Positions 25,507 to 34,817 of a stretch of DNA of 64,000 nucleotides are shown here, in pieces. The stretch spans positions 1,860,001-1,924,000 of the forward strand of contig NZ_VFMX01000001.1 in the NCBI RefSeq assembly GCF_006715285.1, in the 5' to 3' direction. Within the stretch, counting starts at the first letter, position 1; every line of letters starts with the position of its first letter. The notes beneath the pieces were generated by a model that made no database searches, had not been told where the DNA came from, and saw nothing but the letters and a program-made list of their open reading frames with translations. The position numbers and the translations under genes were made by a program. This DNA comes from Arthrobacter sp. SLBN-83. GTDB lineage: Bacteria > Actinomycetota > Actinomycetes > Actinomycetales > Micrococcaceae.

Positions 25507-27513
25507 TTGGCAAACCCCTCAATGTGTTCCCCGAAATCCCAGGCGGGCAGGGCGTGGAAGGCGGCGCCGGCAGCAGCGGCCACCCTCGCTGCCGCTGCCC
25601 TGGCCTTCACCGGCGTCCCGCTTGCCGCCGCCGACCCTGGTGCGGGAAACCCTGCGGCTCCCGTGGCTCCCGCAAATTCCGGCCTCACCCGGCAGGTGGA
25701 AAACCTGGACCGCGCCCCGGTTGCGGTACTGACCGATCAGGGTGTTTCACTCGGCTGGCGCATGCTGGGCCTGGACAAGGACAGTGTTGGCTTCCAGGTC
25801 ATCCGCGACGGCGTGATCATTACCGATCAACCGATCCGGGACACCACCACGTATTTGGACCCCGACGGCACGAAGGACTCCAGGTACGTCATCAAGACGG
25901 TGGGCAACGGCAATGGGCAGGACAAACTCAGTGCCGAGTTCAGCCCGCTGGCGCAGAACTACCTGCCCATCAAGCTGGACAAACCGGCCGACGGCGTCAG
26001 CAAGGATGGAAAGCCGTACACCTACAGTGCCAATGACTCCAGCGTGGCGGACCTGGACGGCGACGGCGCCTACGAAATCATCCAGCTGTGGAACCCGTCC
26101 AACGCGCAGGATAACTCCAAGGCCGGCTACACCGGCAACGTCTACGTGGACGCATACAAGATGGACGGCACCAAGCTGTGGCGGATCGACCTGGGCCGCA
26201 ACATCCGCGCGGGTGCCCACTACACCCAGATGCTCGCCTACGACTTCGACGGCGACGGCAAGGCTGAAGTGGCCTTCAAAACCGCCGACGGCACCACTGA
26301 CAACGCGGGCACCGTCATCGGTGACCCCGCGGCCGATTACCGCACCAGCGCCGGCTATGTCCTGTCCGGCCCGGAGTTCCTTACGGTGTTCAACGGTGCT
26401 GCCGGCACCATCATGGACACAGTTCCCTACGATCCGCCTCGCGGCAGCGTTGCGGCCTGGGGCGACAACTACGGCAACCGCGTGGACCGTTTCCTCGCCG
26501 GCGTCGCATACCTGGACGGCGAGCACCCGTCCATGATGTTCAGCCGCGGCTACTACACCCGCACCGTGCTGGTCACCTACGACCTGGTGAACGGCAAGCT
26601 GGTGAAGCGCTGGAAGTTCGATTCCGACGTGGCGGGAGCCGAGTACAAGGGCCAGGGTAACCACAACCTGTCCGTGGCGGATGTGGACCAGGACGGCAAG
26701 GACGAGTTCGTCTTCGGCTCCATGACCATCGACGACGACGGCACGCCGCTGTACAACACCAAGCTGGGGCATGGCGACGCCATCCACACCGGCGACCTGG
26801 ATCCCTCGCGCCCCGGCCTGGAGACCTTCGCGGTGCACGAGAGCATGAAGGAAAGCGGCAACCGCGGCGCCACCTTCCGTGACGCCGCCACTGGCGAGGT
26901 GCTGTGGAGCATCCCGGCGTTCAAGGACACGGGCCGCGGTGCCACGGGCGACATCGACCCGCGTTTCCCGGGCTCGGAGAGCTGGGCGGTAGGTGGGGAC
27001 GCTGCGTGGAACTCCACCGTTGGGTACCTGATGTCGGCCAAAGGTGAGCGGATCTCGGACAAGATCCCGGCCGCCAACTTCATGGCCTGGTGGGACGGCG
27101 ATCTACTGCGTGAGATCGTTGACCACGATTTCAGTGCCGAGGTTGGCTACGGCGTCCCCACCATCTCGAAGTGGAACTGGGAAACCGAGTCCAGCGACCG
27201 ACTGCTGACTGCCACCGGGGCGCGCACCAACAACTACACCAAGGGCAACCCGTCGCTGCAGGCGGACCTCCTGGGTGACTGGCGCGAGGAACTGGTGTTC
27301 CCGTCAGCGGACAGCACCGAGCTGCGGATCTACACCACCACCTCGCCTACAGAGGTCCGGCTGCGCACCCTGATGCATGATCCGATGTACCGCGCCGGCG
27401 TGGCCCGCGAAACGGTTGGCTACAACCAGCCGCCGCACCCGAGCTTCTTCATTGGCGAGGGAATGCAGGCCCCGGCCGCGCCGGCTGTCTTCTACGCGGG
27501 CAAGACGAAGTAA
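25507..27513 (+). CDS. Secreted rhamnogalacturonan lyase, PL11 (YesW/YesX type)
   Basis: A 668-residue exported enzyme that cuts the rhamnose-galacturonate backbone of pectin rhamnogalacturonan I by beta-elimination. A signal peptide (core AAATLAAAALAFTGVPLAAA) precedes an N-terminal beta domain and an eight-bladed propeller with acidic repeats (VADLDGDGAYEIIQLWNP, AYDFDGDGKAEVAFKTADG, VADVDQDGKDEFVFGS) typical of PL11 calcium sites; QADLLGDWREELVFP is conserved. The TTG start at 25507 is fixed by aaggag seven bases upstream; no better ATG precedes the signal peptide. Two LacI-type operators lie upstream and a strong terminator follows. Works with the 29652 and 60021 genes. Confidence 0.92.
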   Translation: MANPSMCSPKSQAGRAWKAAPAAAATLAAAALAFTGVPLAAADPGAGNPAAPVAPANSGLTRQVENLDRAPVAVLTDQGVSLGWRMLGLDKDSVGFQVIRDGVIITDQPIRDTTTYLDPDGTKDSRYVIKTVGNGNGQDKLSAEFSPLAQNYLPIKLDKPADGVSKDGKPYTYSANDSSVADLDGDGAYEIIQLWNPSNAQDNSKAGYTGNVYVDAYKMDGTKLWRIDLGRNIRAGAHYTQMLAYDFDGDGKAEVAFKTADGTTDNAGTVIGDPAADYRTSAGYVLSGPEFLTVFNGAAGTIMDTVPYDPPRGSVAAWGDNYGNRVDRFLAGVAYLDGEHPSMMFSRGYYTRTVLVTYDLVNGKLVKRWKFDSDVAGAEYKGQGNHNLSVADVDQDGKDEFVFGSMTIDDDGTPLYNTKLGHGDAIHTGDLDPSRPGLETFAVHESMKESGNRGATFRDAATGEVLWSIPAFKDTGRGATGDIDPRFPGSESWAVGGDAAWNSTVGYLMSAKGERISDKIPAANFMAWWDGDLLREIVDHDFSAEVGYGVPTISKWNWETESSDRLLTATGARTNNYTKGNPSLQADLLGDWREELVFPSADSTELRIYTTTSPTEVRLRTLMHDPMYRAGVARETVGYNQPPHPSFFIGEGMQAPAAPAVFYAGKTK

Positions 27514-27531
27514 ACCTGCCCGGGACGCAAG

Positions 27532-27566
27532 AGCGCCGCCCGCCTTGGGGGAAGGCGGGCGGCGCT
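27532..27566. terminator. Strong bidirectional terminator
   Basis: Arms agcgccgcccgcctt and aaggcgggcggcgct, perfect over 15 bases with a short G-rich loop, between the convergent PL11 and SRPBCC genes. Confidence 0.9.
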
Positions 27567-27583
27567 TGCTTGTGGGGGACGGG

Positions 27584-28543
27584 TCAGTGACCGCCGAGGT
27601 TGCCCCCGACGGGCGGCAGGCCGCCTTCGGTGCCGCGGTCACCCTCGCGCCGTTCGCCGGCGCTCAGGTTCTCGCCTGCCACCGTGTCGTCGGACTCGCC
27701 TGTGGTGTCCACCAGGCCGTTGGTCTGGTCGAACTGGTGGCCGATCCTGCTGTCGTCCAGGTCGGCGACGGAACCGGTGGAGCCAGCTGCCGCCGTCGTG
27801 CCTGCTGCAGGGACTCCGGTGCCCGCGTCCGCCGCGCCCGTTGTTGCGCCGGTGGTCAGGGGCTCTGCAGGAACCACCGGTTCCGCCGGAACCACGGGGG
27901 TGGTCTCGGTAACCGTTACGTCCGCAGTCTCGGTCTTGTCCTTGTTGCCGCTGGCTGCCATCGCTGCTGCTGCGCCCGCAGCCGCCGCGATGCCCACGCC
28001 CGCCGCAACCTTGCCGGAGACTCCCGCCTTGCCGGAATCACCACGGGAAGCACCCGCGTGTTCAACACCGGGGGTTCCCACAGCGGAACCGGCGTTGACG
28101 GATCCGCGCCAGGCGCCGCTGGCGTAGCCCTCATCCTCGATGAATTCCTTGAACTTCTGCAGGTCCGATTCGGCCTGCCGGTCAACGACGTTGAGCTTGT
28201 CGCCCACCTTCTCGATCATGCCTTCGGGCTCGTATTCGAGGGTCAGCTGGATGGAGGTCTGGCCGCCTCCCACGTCCTCGAAGTCCACGGCGCCGGCGTT
28301 CGTGGCGCCTTCGGTGGCGGCCCAGGCAACCCTGCGGTCCGGAACCTGCTCAAGAATCCTGGCTTCCCACTGCCGGCGCACGCCGCCGATCTCGGCCACC
28401 CACTCCAGCCTGTCGTCGCTGAGCTGCGTAACACTCTTGACGCCGCCCATGAAGTGCGGGAACTCCTCGAACTGGGTCCACTGGTTATAAGCCGTGCTCA
28501 CCGGTACGTTCACCAGAATGCGTTTTTCCACCTTCGTGCTCAT
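27584..28543 (-). CDS. SRPBCC (cyclase/dehydrase) protein with long low-complexity tail
   Basis: A 319-residue protein. Residues 1-145 are an SRPBCC/START-like ligand-binding domain (VPVSTAYNQWTQFEEFPHF, GGVKSVTQLSDDRLEWVAEI, FKEFIEDEGYASGAWRG). Residues 175-210 are Gly/Ala-rich (KVAAGVGIAAAAGAAAAMAA), perhaps a short membrane helix, and the rest is Thr/Pro/Gly-rich and acidic, likely disordered. The compact paralogue at 56566 has the same domain without tail. Function of this group is not established; stress-related membrane association is sometimes assumed. Monocistronic. Confidence 0.83.
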   Translation of the reverse strand: MSTKVEKRILVNVPVSTAYNQWTQFEEFPHFMGGVKSVTQLSDDRLEWVAEIGGVRRQWEARILEQVPDRRVAWAATEGATNAGAVDFEDVGGGQTSIQLTLEYEPEGMIEKVGDKLNVVDRQAESDLQKFKEFIEDEGYASGAWRGSVNAGSAVGTPGVEHAGASRGDSGKAGVSGKVAAGVGIAAAAGAAAAMAASGNKDKTETADVTVTETTPVVPAEPVVPAEPLTTGATTGAADAGTGVPAAGTTAAAGSTGSVADLDDSRIGHQFDQTNGLVDTTGESDDTVAGENLSAGERREGDRGTEGGLPPVGGNLGGH

Positions 28544-28678
28544 AACGTCTCCTTCGCTTTGTTACCGGGAACCGATGACTCGGTAAAAATCATCAGCATG
28601 CTTACCAACATACCTTTTGGTCGGTTCGGTTTCCAGAGCGGGCGGTGCAAAAGGTGAATCCGGTGGTGCCCGGCCTGC

Positions 28679-29404
28679 CTATGGCTTCACCACGACGCCA
28701 TATGAGCCTTCGTTGAGCGCGTTGGCCGTTGGGGAGGGAGCAACCACGCCGAAGTCGTAGCCCCTGGCCCGGATTGCGTCGATGGTGCCGGCCAGGTAGT
28801 CCCATTGGGAGGCGGGGCAGGACAGGACGTCGTTGGCGTCGTGGAGCAGGATGATTGCGCCGGGGGCAACTTCATCCAGTACGTACTTCTGGACTGCAGC
28901 TGCGCCGGGGCACTCGTAGTCGCCGGGTTCGCCGACCTCCCAGTGCCACTGGATGCCGCCGCTCATACCGATGCTCCTGAGGTAGTCCAACGTGTAGGGG
29001 GTGCTGTTACCGAACGGGAAGCGCATCAGCGTGGGCGTTGTACCGGTCACGGCCTTGATCGCGGCGTTGGTGCTGTCGATCTCCTGCTTCTGGTTGGCCT
29101 GGGTGAGCTCGGGGAAATTGGCGTGGTCATATGAGTGGTTACCAATGGTGTGGCCCTCATCCTTGATCCGGCGGACGAGGTCCGGGTACTGCTGGACATG
29201 GGAACCCTGGAGGAAGAATGTGGCCTTGACGCCCTTCGCCTTGAGGGTGTCTAGGACAAATGCGGTGCGCTCGGGCGACGGCCCGTCATCGAAGGTCAGG
29301 CCGATCAGCGGTTTGTCGGCGGCGTTTGCTGCGGGGGCGCCCGCCAGCAAGCCCAGGACCAGGCTCGCGGCTGCCAGAGCCACGACGGCAATCTTGCTCT
29401 TCAT
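28679..29404 (-). CDS. Secreted polysaccharide deacetylase (NodB domain)
   Basis: A 241-residue exported carbohydrate esterase 4 enzyme that removes N-acetyl groups from peptidoglycan or chitin oligomers. After the signal peptide (cut near NAADK) come the metal and catalytic motifs LTFDDGPSPER, the metal pair NHSYDH, the RFPFG motif in LMRFPFGNSTPY and the late His in AIILLHDAND. All NodB motifs look intact. ATG 29404 has a gggaaggg site; an upstream in-frame ATG at 29437 is less likely. It is monocistronic. Confidence 0.88.
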   Translation of the reverse strand: MKSKIAVVALAAASLVLGLLAGAPAANAADKPLIGLTFDDGPSPERTAFVLDTLKAKGVKATFFLQGSHVQQYPDLVRRIKDEGHTIGNHSYDHANFPELTQANQKQEIDSTNAAIKAVTGTTPTLMRFPFGNSTPYTLDYLRSIGMSGGIQWHWEVGEPGDYECPGAAAVQKYVLDEVAPGAIILLHDANDVLSCPASQWDYLAGTIDAIRARGYDFGVVAPSPTANALNEGSYGVVVKP

Positions 29405-29578
29405 GGTGCTCTTTTCCCTTCCCAAGGTCCCTTTCAACCTTGTTTAGGTGAGCACCCTATGGCGGGCTTAAAGCGGGTGTAAACAGATGGCAGGCGTCGA
29501 CTGGGTAACTTCTGTGAGCGCGCAAAAAGCGCGTTATGCAGGCGTTACCTTTCGCTCCACCAAGCGGGGGAAACGGAC

Positions 29579-29628
29579 GACGACGGCACCTGGCTGTCAA
29601 GGAAGCGAAAGCCGGGTGCCGCCGTCGT
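29579..29628. terminator. Imperfect hairpin after the 29652 gene
   Basis: gacgacggcacc and ggtgccgccgtcgt can pair with one three-base bulge. It lies just beyond the stop of the minus-strand YetA-like gene. It is of the same ACGACGGC family as the palindromes at 56-59 kb. Confidence 0.55.
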
Positions 29629-29651
29629 TGGTTCTGGCTGGGAAGGCTGCG

Positions 29652-32291
29652 TCAGTCCAGGTGGTCGCCCACCAGGGCGAGGTTCTGGATGACCGCAAGC
29701 CCAAACTGCGCGGTGTCATTGGTGGAGACCGTGGGCGCCTCATCCACCGGCAGCAAAACGTACGGCGGTTCGATCTTCCGCAGTGTGAATGCGGACTCGT
29801 GGTTAAGATGCTCCCCGCCTTCGGCGAAGCTCACCCAGGCCCGGGCTGCAAGGTCACGGTCCTGCAACCTCGACGCCGCATAGGCCGTGAGCCGGCTGTG
29901 CGCCTGGGTGAGGTAGATGCCCTCCAGGGGCTGGCCCACGGCTTCCACCTGTTCCTCCTTGGTGGCCAGGAACAGGCGGCAGTACTGAAGCCAGGCGCGC
30001 TCGAACTCCGGATCGTCCACCAGGTCCACCAGTTCGCTGCAGATCTCCACCAGCCCGAACACGGCACTGAGGTGTGACACCGAAATCTGCTCCCGGCCGG
30101 TATCGAACCGGCCCTTGTCCAGGTCATACAGTGCTTCGCCGGTGAGGAACCCGTACTTGAGCGCCCCGATGTCCGCCATGGTGCCCAGCAGCCGGTCGCG
30201 GGAGCGCGGATTGCCGGTTCGTTCCCAGTCGGTCAGCCAAGTGGCCGCGAGCGATCCCCAGTCCGTGCCGAGTCCCACGCCCAGGGCGCCGCGGTTGGGC
30301 CGGTAGGTGGCGGCGTCCGGCCGGACCTTGCGGACCGGGTCCAGGCCCAGGAAGTTCTGGTCGCTGTCCACGAGCTCGGTGAGCAGGTCCCCCGTGCGCT
30401 CGTCCGCCGTCAGGTAGTAGTAGAAGCGGCGGTAGGCGGGGGTGCTGATCCGCAGCTGCTTTGCGCTGCAGCCCCAGTGCTGGACGTTGTGCCGCGACCC
30501 CAGGCCCTTCCAGGGACCCAGGTGGTAGACGTCCACCTCGCCGGTGTGCCGGGTCATGGCTTCGGCGAAGCGGAAGATGTCCGCCCGGCCCGAGCGCAGG
30601 TAGGAGTACCAGAGCCAGAGGTCGGGGGAGAGCTCGGAATTGTCCCAGGCGTAGCCGCCCACGTCGTAGCGCCATACGTGCCGGTCGAAGTCGTAGGTGT
30701 GCATCACGTCGCCGTAGTTCCAGAAGCCGTACCACCGCCGCTGCTCCACTTGCCCGGCGTAGAAGTCGAACAGGAAGTCCAGGCGGTCCTCCAGGCGGGC
30801 CCGGACCGGAGTGCTGCGGTCCAACGGGTCCCAGTCACCGAAAACTCCCACGGAGTGCAGGTATTCCGGAGTGGCCTGCAGCAGGGCGGGAGCGGAGGCG
30901 GAGGCAGCGTCCGCGGCCTGGCTTTCGGTGGACGGGGTGGCCTCGTAGGCGAAAAGGGTTAACTCGTGGGTCCGGGCAATGCCCGTGGGATTGCCGAACC
31001 CCGGTTCGTAGTCCTCGTAGGTGATCTCGAGGCCTTCGAGCTGTTCCTCGAACGTGTCCTGGCCCAGTCCGTCGTGGTAGAACCGCAGGTCCATTGGCTG
31101 GGCTTCGGGCGAGTAGAGCCAGGCGGTGAGGGCTGCTTCGCCGGTGGCGGCACCGCGGATGTCCAACTGCCCCGGATGGGATTGCCAGAAGTCCTTGATC
31201 CCCACGCCCAGGCCGCCCCGGGTATCGCTGAGGGAGCAGAAACCCGCCGAACGGGTTCCGCCGGAGATCCCTACCCAACCGTGGCCGGCGGTGGTGCGCT
31301 TGCGCAGTTCGAAGCCGTCCGCGCTCAACTGGCTGAGGGTGTAATCGCCCCAGGCGGGGATCAGATGCAGGCGGCCCGAGACTTCCGGGTTCCAGGTATC
31401 CGCTGGAGGAGTGGGGCGGCCGGCGATTTGCGCCGCCCGCACCTCCGCGCCGGGATCGCGGCGAAGCCCGGTGAGGCCGCGGACCGCCTCGGTGAGGAAG
31501 CCGCCGTCGGCACCCGCGATGCGGATGTGCCTATTTTGCAGTTGGTCCTCCAGCGGCAAAGTGAAGCGGACGCCGAGTCCGGCCAGGAAGTCCCGCTCAG
31601 CGTCCCCGTCCCATATAAAGGAGTGCACCATCCGCACGCTGCGGGCGTTGGCGTAGAAGTAGAACCGCACCACGAACGGCAGCCACTCCCGCTTCCCGCT
31701 GTCCGGCACGTCCGGGCGGTGCTTGCCTTCCAGCCGCACCACCGCGCGGACGGGGCCGCTTTGTTCGAGGACGACGGCGGTGACCTCACCGGTGAAGGCA
31801 TGCCGGCCCACCGTTCCCGCGCCTTCCGCGACACCGTCCTGCAGGATGCTGACCAGTCGGGCGTCGCGGGCAACTTCCCGGCCGTCCCGGACCAGGCTGC
31901 TGAAGAGGGTGGATCCGCTGCGATTGATGACCATCGCCAGGACGCCGGTGTCCACGGTCAGGGCGTCGGCACCTTCGGTGACCGTAACTGAAGCACCGTC
32001 CGACGTCGGTTGGCCGGCTCCGGTGGCTGTGTCGCCGTCGGACGCCACCTGGTAGGTGTCCGACGGTGCGTCTGTTGCCGGCAGTGCAATTCCTGCCCAC
32101 TTCAATGAGCCGTCCGGCCACGTGGCCAAGGGCCATGCCTGGCTACGTGTGCGGGCTCCGGTGGCATCGGTAACTGTCAGGCCCTCCACTCCTGGCACCG
32201 TGCCGCGCGGGAACGGCATGCCCCAGGTGGTTCCGCCGCTGATCTCCGTAGGGGCCTGTCCGTCGATCCACCGGATGAGAGTGTCCGCCAT
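29652..32291 (-). CDS. YetA/PcRGLX-like exo-rhamnogalacturonan lyase
   Basis: An 879-residue protein resembling the PL26 exo-rhamnogalacturonan lyase/YetA family: N-terminal RIFT-barrel-like domain (ISGGTTWGMPFPRGTVPGVE), central beta-sandwich (SVRMVHSFIWDGDAERDFLAGLGVRF) and an alpha/alpha-toroid C-terminus (RWYGFWNYGDVMHTYDF; HVWRYDVGGYAWDNSE). It has no signal peptide, so it would work in the cytoplasm on imported oligosaccharides from the secreted PL11 lyase. ATG 32291 is chosen because the domain starts at MADTLIRW. Two LacI-type operators lie 20-45 bases upstream. Confidence 0.82.
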   Translation of the reverse strand: MADTLIRWIDGQAPTEISGGTTWGMPFPRGTVPGVEGLTVTDATGARTRSQAWPLATWPDGSLKWAGIALPATDAPSDTYQVASDGDTATGAGQPTSDGASVTVTEGADALTVDTGVLAMVINRSGSTLFSSLVRDGREVARDARLVSILQDGVAEGAGTVGRHAFTGEVTAVVLEQSGPVRAVVRLEGKHRPDVPDSGKREWLPFVVRFYFYANARSVRMVHSFIWDGDAERDFLAGLGVRFTLPLEDQLQNRHIRIAGADGGFLTEAVRGLTGLRRDPGAEVRAAQIAGRPTPPADTWNPEVSGRLHLIPAWGDYTLSQLSADGFELRKRTTAGHGWVGISGGTRSAGFCSLSDTRGGLGVGIKDFWQSHPGQLDIRGAATGEAALTAWLYSPEAQPMDLRFYHDGLGQDTFEEQLEGLEITYEDYEPGFGNPTGIARTHELTLFAYEATPSTESQAADAASASAPALLQATPEYLHSVGVFGDWDPLDRSTPVRARLEDRLDFLFDFYAGQVEQRRWYGFWNYGDVMHTYDFDRHVWRYDVGGYAWDNSELSPDLWLWYSYLRSGRADIFRFAEAMTRHTGEVDVYHLGPWKGLGSRHNVQHWGCSAKQLRISTPAYRRFYYYLTADERTGDLLTELVDSDQNFLGLDPVRKVRPDAATYRPNRGALGVGLGTDWGSLAATWLTDWERTGNPRSRDRLLGTMADIGALKYGFLTGEALYDLDKGRFDTGREQISVSHLSAVFGLVEICSELVDLVDDPEFERAWLQYCRLFLATKEEQVEAVGQPLEGIYLTQAHSRLTAYAASRLQDRDLAARAWVSFAEGGEHLNHESAFTLRKIEPPYVLLPVDEAPTVSTNDTAQFGLAVIQNLALVGDHLD

Positions 32292-32311
32292 GTATCCAAC
32301 TCCGTTGTTCT

Positions 32312-32323
32312 GAAAGCGCTTTC
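32312..32323. promoter_or_regulatory. Perfect LacI-type operator of the YetA-like gene
   Basis: gaaagcgctttc, a perfect 12-base palindrome centred on GCGC, 20 bases before the ATG at 32291 (minus strand). Same motif as 25384 and, more loosely, 61483. Confidence 0.7.
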
Positions 32324-32324
32324 T

Positions 32325-32334
32325 GATACGTTTC
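32325..32334. promoter_or_regulatory. Second operator-like site of the YetA-like gene
   Basis: gatacgtttc, which reads gaaacgtatc on the minus strand and resembles the second site of the PL11 gene at 25450. Confidence 0.45.
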
Positions 32335-32408
32335 AAAATAGCCTTGGAGATTCATCCCCGCAAGGGGTGTTCCACGGAGTGGGAGGGTTATGTGGTTATG
32401 GGGAGGGC

Positions 32409-32561
32409 TTAGCTTTTCGTGGTCTTTTCGTCGTCGTCCGGCCCTTCGGCGGGATCCTGGGTATGGACACGCAGGTCGCTGGGGTCGGCGTTGGGGTCGC
32501 CTTCGGCGGGCGCCTGGTTGTGCACCCGGTCGTCGTCGTCCTTGGCTGGATTCTCAGTCAT
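32409..32561 (-). CDS. Small acidic protein with internal repeat
   Basis: A 50-residue protein, mostly Asp, Pro, Glu, Asn and Lys, with no hydrophobic core. A 10-residue motif occurs twice, as DRVHNQAPAEG and LRVHTQDPAEG, the second followed by acidic residues. An aggag site precedes ATG 32561. It is likely a real, disordered small protein; function unknown. Compare the acidic small proteins at 16583 and 39934. Confidence 0.65.
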   Translation of the reverse strand: MTENPAKDDDDRVHNQAPAEGDPNADPSDLRVHTQDPAEGPDDDEKTTKS

Positions 32562-32733
32562 GGCTGCTCCTGTTACGTGTGGCGCTGGGATTGTTGGTTT
32601 GCGGCATCCCTCATTCAGCGCTTCGCTCCCTGACCTGTCAAGGACTACCCAGGCGCTGTGGCCCGGCCAAATCCTGCGCTGCCCTGGAGGGAGCACCAAG
32701 GTGGTCCCGCCCGGGAATCCTTCCGGGCATACA

Positions 32734-32764
32734 GATGCCCGCCGTCCCAGCGACGGCGGGCATC
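32734..32764. terminator. Hairpin terminator of the 32797 gene
   Basis: Perfect 13-base arms gatgcccgccgtc and gacggcgggcatc around a five-base loop, downstream of the minus-strand HATPase gene. Confidence 0.82.
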
Positions 32765-32796
32765 CGAGTCTGTGAGTCTTTGGCGTGCGTGTCCGG

Positions 32797-33273
32797 TCAG
32801 TCCAGCGGCAGCGTTACCGTGACACTGGTGCCCTGCCCGGGGCTGGAGCTGATGTCCACCGTTCCGCCCGCTTCCTGGACGGCCACTGACATGAGCCGGA
32901 GCCCGTATCCGTGGTGCCGCCCGCTGGTGGCAAGGTTGCTGTCAAAGCCTGTGCCGTCGTCGGACACTGCCAGGCGGATGCCGTGGTCAACGGCCGCAAG
33001 CTGGATGGTGAGCGTGTGCGCGGAGGAGTATTTGTACGCGTTGCTCAGGAGCTCGCGGGCGGACTGGTACAGCAGGGATGCGGAGTCCGCAGGGATCTCC
33101 AGGCCCCAGTGCGGAGTGTCCCATTGAACCACCGTCCCCCGCTGGCGCAGGGGTGCCGTGAGCCGGTCGATGCACCCTGCAACCCCCAGCGTGTGGAAGT
33201 CCAGCGGTTGCCGGTCTGTCAGCACGCCGCCAACGGTTGCGACTTCGTTGTCCAACGCTGTTTTGCTTCCCAT
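32797..33273 (-). CDS. Stand-alone HATPase_c (histidine-kinase ATP-binding) protein
   Basis: A 158-residue protein holding a kinase-type ATPase domain only: N-box ARELLSNAYKYSS, G1 SDDGTGFDS, G2 GYGLRLMSVAVQEAGG and a final GTSVTVTLPLD. It most resembles the C-terminus of NarL/DegS-type kinases. There is no dimerisation/phosphoacceptor domain, no membrane segment, and no partner response regulator next to it. It could act in trans, or be a remnant of a longer sensor; the ATG with a nearby agcaggaag site suggests it is translated as is. Confidence 0.72.
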   Translation of the reverse strand: MGSKTALDNEVATVGGVLTDRQPLDFHTLGVAGCIDRLTAPLRQRGTVVQWDTPHWGLEIPADSASLLYQSARELLSNAYKYSSAHTLTIQLAAVDHGIRLAVSDDGTGFDSNLATSGRHHGYGLRLMSVAVQEAGGTVDISSSPGQGTSVTVTLPLD

Positions 33274-33483
33274 GACTTCCTGCTCCCCAAAAGCTGGCTT
33301 TGCCTATGGCTCCAGCGTGGACCCGATTTGTCTAGGGATGGCAAGGTTTGCCTCAAGATCCCATCAATTTTGCGTGTGGCCGGGGCCGGGCCGGACCCAC
33401 CTGCCTGTCCCACCGCCGTGCAGGGTTGGGGCGAGGTCTCTGGTGTAGCGTTCAGGGAGATCACCAGCCTGAGGGGGCAGCGC

Positions 33484-34068
33484 TTGACCATCGTGACCGT
33501 CCAAAAACCCGCGGAACCACTGACGCTGTTTTGGAAACTCATCATCACCCTCGCCGCGGTTGTTGGCGTTGGCACCTGCGCGGTCCTGGGGTTTCTCTAC
33601 GTGATGTTTTTCGTCCCAGTTCCCGGGACGGTGGAGGTGCTGGAGCGGCAGTTGACCAAGCAGGATGCCGTCCACGCCATCCAGGATGACGACGGGGACG
33701 CAAGGATCGGTGAGTCGCGGCTCCTGGCAGAGTACGAGTCGATGACCTATTACGCCGCACCCGGAATGGTGCCCGGTGTTGTGTGCCTGGTGGGGAAGTA
33801 CCCGTACGACGAATACAACTATTGGGAAGCGTGCAACAGTCTCGGCGACGGCCGGGACATCCTGGTGGAGGTGCCGGACCCCGGCAACAGGACGGTTGTC
33901 TTCGTGCCTGACCAGTTCGACCACCGCGAATTGGAACGGGACGGGTGGGTGACGCTGCACCGCAACCTTTTGATCCTGCCCCTGACCGAAGCACCGCAAC
34001 CCGCAGAACCGTTGACCAGCAGCGCTATGCAGCAGGCGACCGGCCAAGGGTACGCAGTTCCCATGTGA
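33484..34068 (+). CDS. Single-pass membrane protein of unknown function
   Basis: A 194-residue protein with one N-terminal transmembrane helix (residues about 15-42, FWKLIITLAAVVGVGTCAV then LGFLYVMFF) and a soluble domain outside or inside the membrane containing two cysteines (GVVCLVGKYP and WEACNSLG). No family recognised. The TTG start at 33484 is chosen because gaggggg lies six bases upstream; a GTG at 33493 is possible. Convergent with the ABC transporter genes; its stop is 20 bases from theirs. Confidence 0.65.
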   Translation: MTIVTVQKPAEPLTLFWKLIITLAAVVGVGTCAVLGFLYVMFFVPVPGTVEVLERQLTKQDAVHAIQDDDGDARIGESRLLAEYESMTYYAAPGMVPGVVCLVGKYPYDEYNYWEACNSLGDGRDILVEVPDPGNRTVVFVPDQFDHRELERDGWVTLHRNLLILPLTEAPQPAEPLTSSAMQQATGQGYAVPM

Positions 34069-34088
34069 CGCAGAAGCCTCCTGCAGGC

Positions 34089-34787
34089 TCACACTCCCGT
34101 CAGGACCGGCGCCGTCAGCCGGCCGTCCCGCATGGTGGCCACCAGATCAGTCAGCGGCACGAACTCGGTGTCGTGAGTGACCATGACCGTGGCCACCGAA
34201 AATTCCGTGGTTACCTGCCGCAGGAGGGCGATGATGGAGGCGCTGCGCTGGTGGTCCAGCGCCGCCGTCGGCTCATCCACCAGCAGCACCTTGGGACTTC
34301 CCATGAGCGCCCGGGCGATGTTCACGCGCTGGCGCTGGCCACCGGAGAGCTGGTGCGGCAGCTTCCGGGCGCTTTGAGAGAGCCCCACGACGTCCAGCAA
34401 TTCGGCCGCCCGGGCGCGGGCCGCCTTTGCGGGCCTTCCGCGCAGGTGGTCGCTGATGACGAGCTGTTCGACGGCGGTAAGCGAAGGCAGCAGGTTGGGT
34501 TGCTGGAAGATGATGCCCACCTTTCCCCGCCGCAGCGCCGTAAGCTCCTTGTCCTTGAGTCCAGTGGTGTCGGTGCCGTCGATCATGACCTGCCCGCTGG
34601 TGGGCCGGACCAGTGTAGCGGCGGTGGCCAGGAGGCTGGACTTACCGGACCCCGAGGGGCCCACGAGTGCCACCAGCTCACCTGCTTTTGCGGTCAAGCT
34701 GACCCGGTCCAGCGCGGTGGTGGTGCGGCCGCCGTCGGGATATTCGAGGGTGACGTTGACCAGGCTGAGGGGAGCGGGAGTTGTCAT
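34089..34787 (-). CDS. ABC transporter ATPase, MacB/LolD type
   Basis: A 232-residue ATP-binding subunit. Walker A GPSGSGKSSLL near residue 43, Q-loop IIFQQPNLLPSL, signature QLSGGQRQRVNIARAL, Walker B VLLVDEPTAALD and the H-loop VTHDTEF are all intact. It pairs with the FtsX-type permease gene at 34818, whose stop lies 30 bases after this start and which is upstream in the operon, as in MacB/LolCD-type or peptide-antibiotic-export systems. The divergent two-component system at 36088 probably regulates the pair. Confidence 0.9.
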   Translation of the reverse strand: MTTPAPLSLVNVTLEYPDGGRTTTALDRVSLTAKAGELVALVGPSGSGKSSLLATAATLVRPTSGQVMIDGTDTTGLKDKELTALRRGKVGIIFQQPNLLPSLTAVEQLVISDHLRGRPAKAARARAAELLDVVGLSQSARKLPHQLSGGQRQRVNIARALMGSPKVLLVDEPTAALDHQRSASIIALLRQVTTEFSVATVMVTHDTEFVPLTDLVATMRDGRLTAPVLTGV

Positions 34788-34817
34788 GGTGATTACCTTT
34801 CAGGGGAGGGGAAGAAG

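Noticed and set aside
25747..26838. A 363-codon open frame antisense to the PL11 lyase
   Set aside because: Shadow of a conserved gene; low-complexity valine/glycine text.
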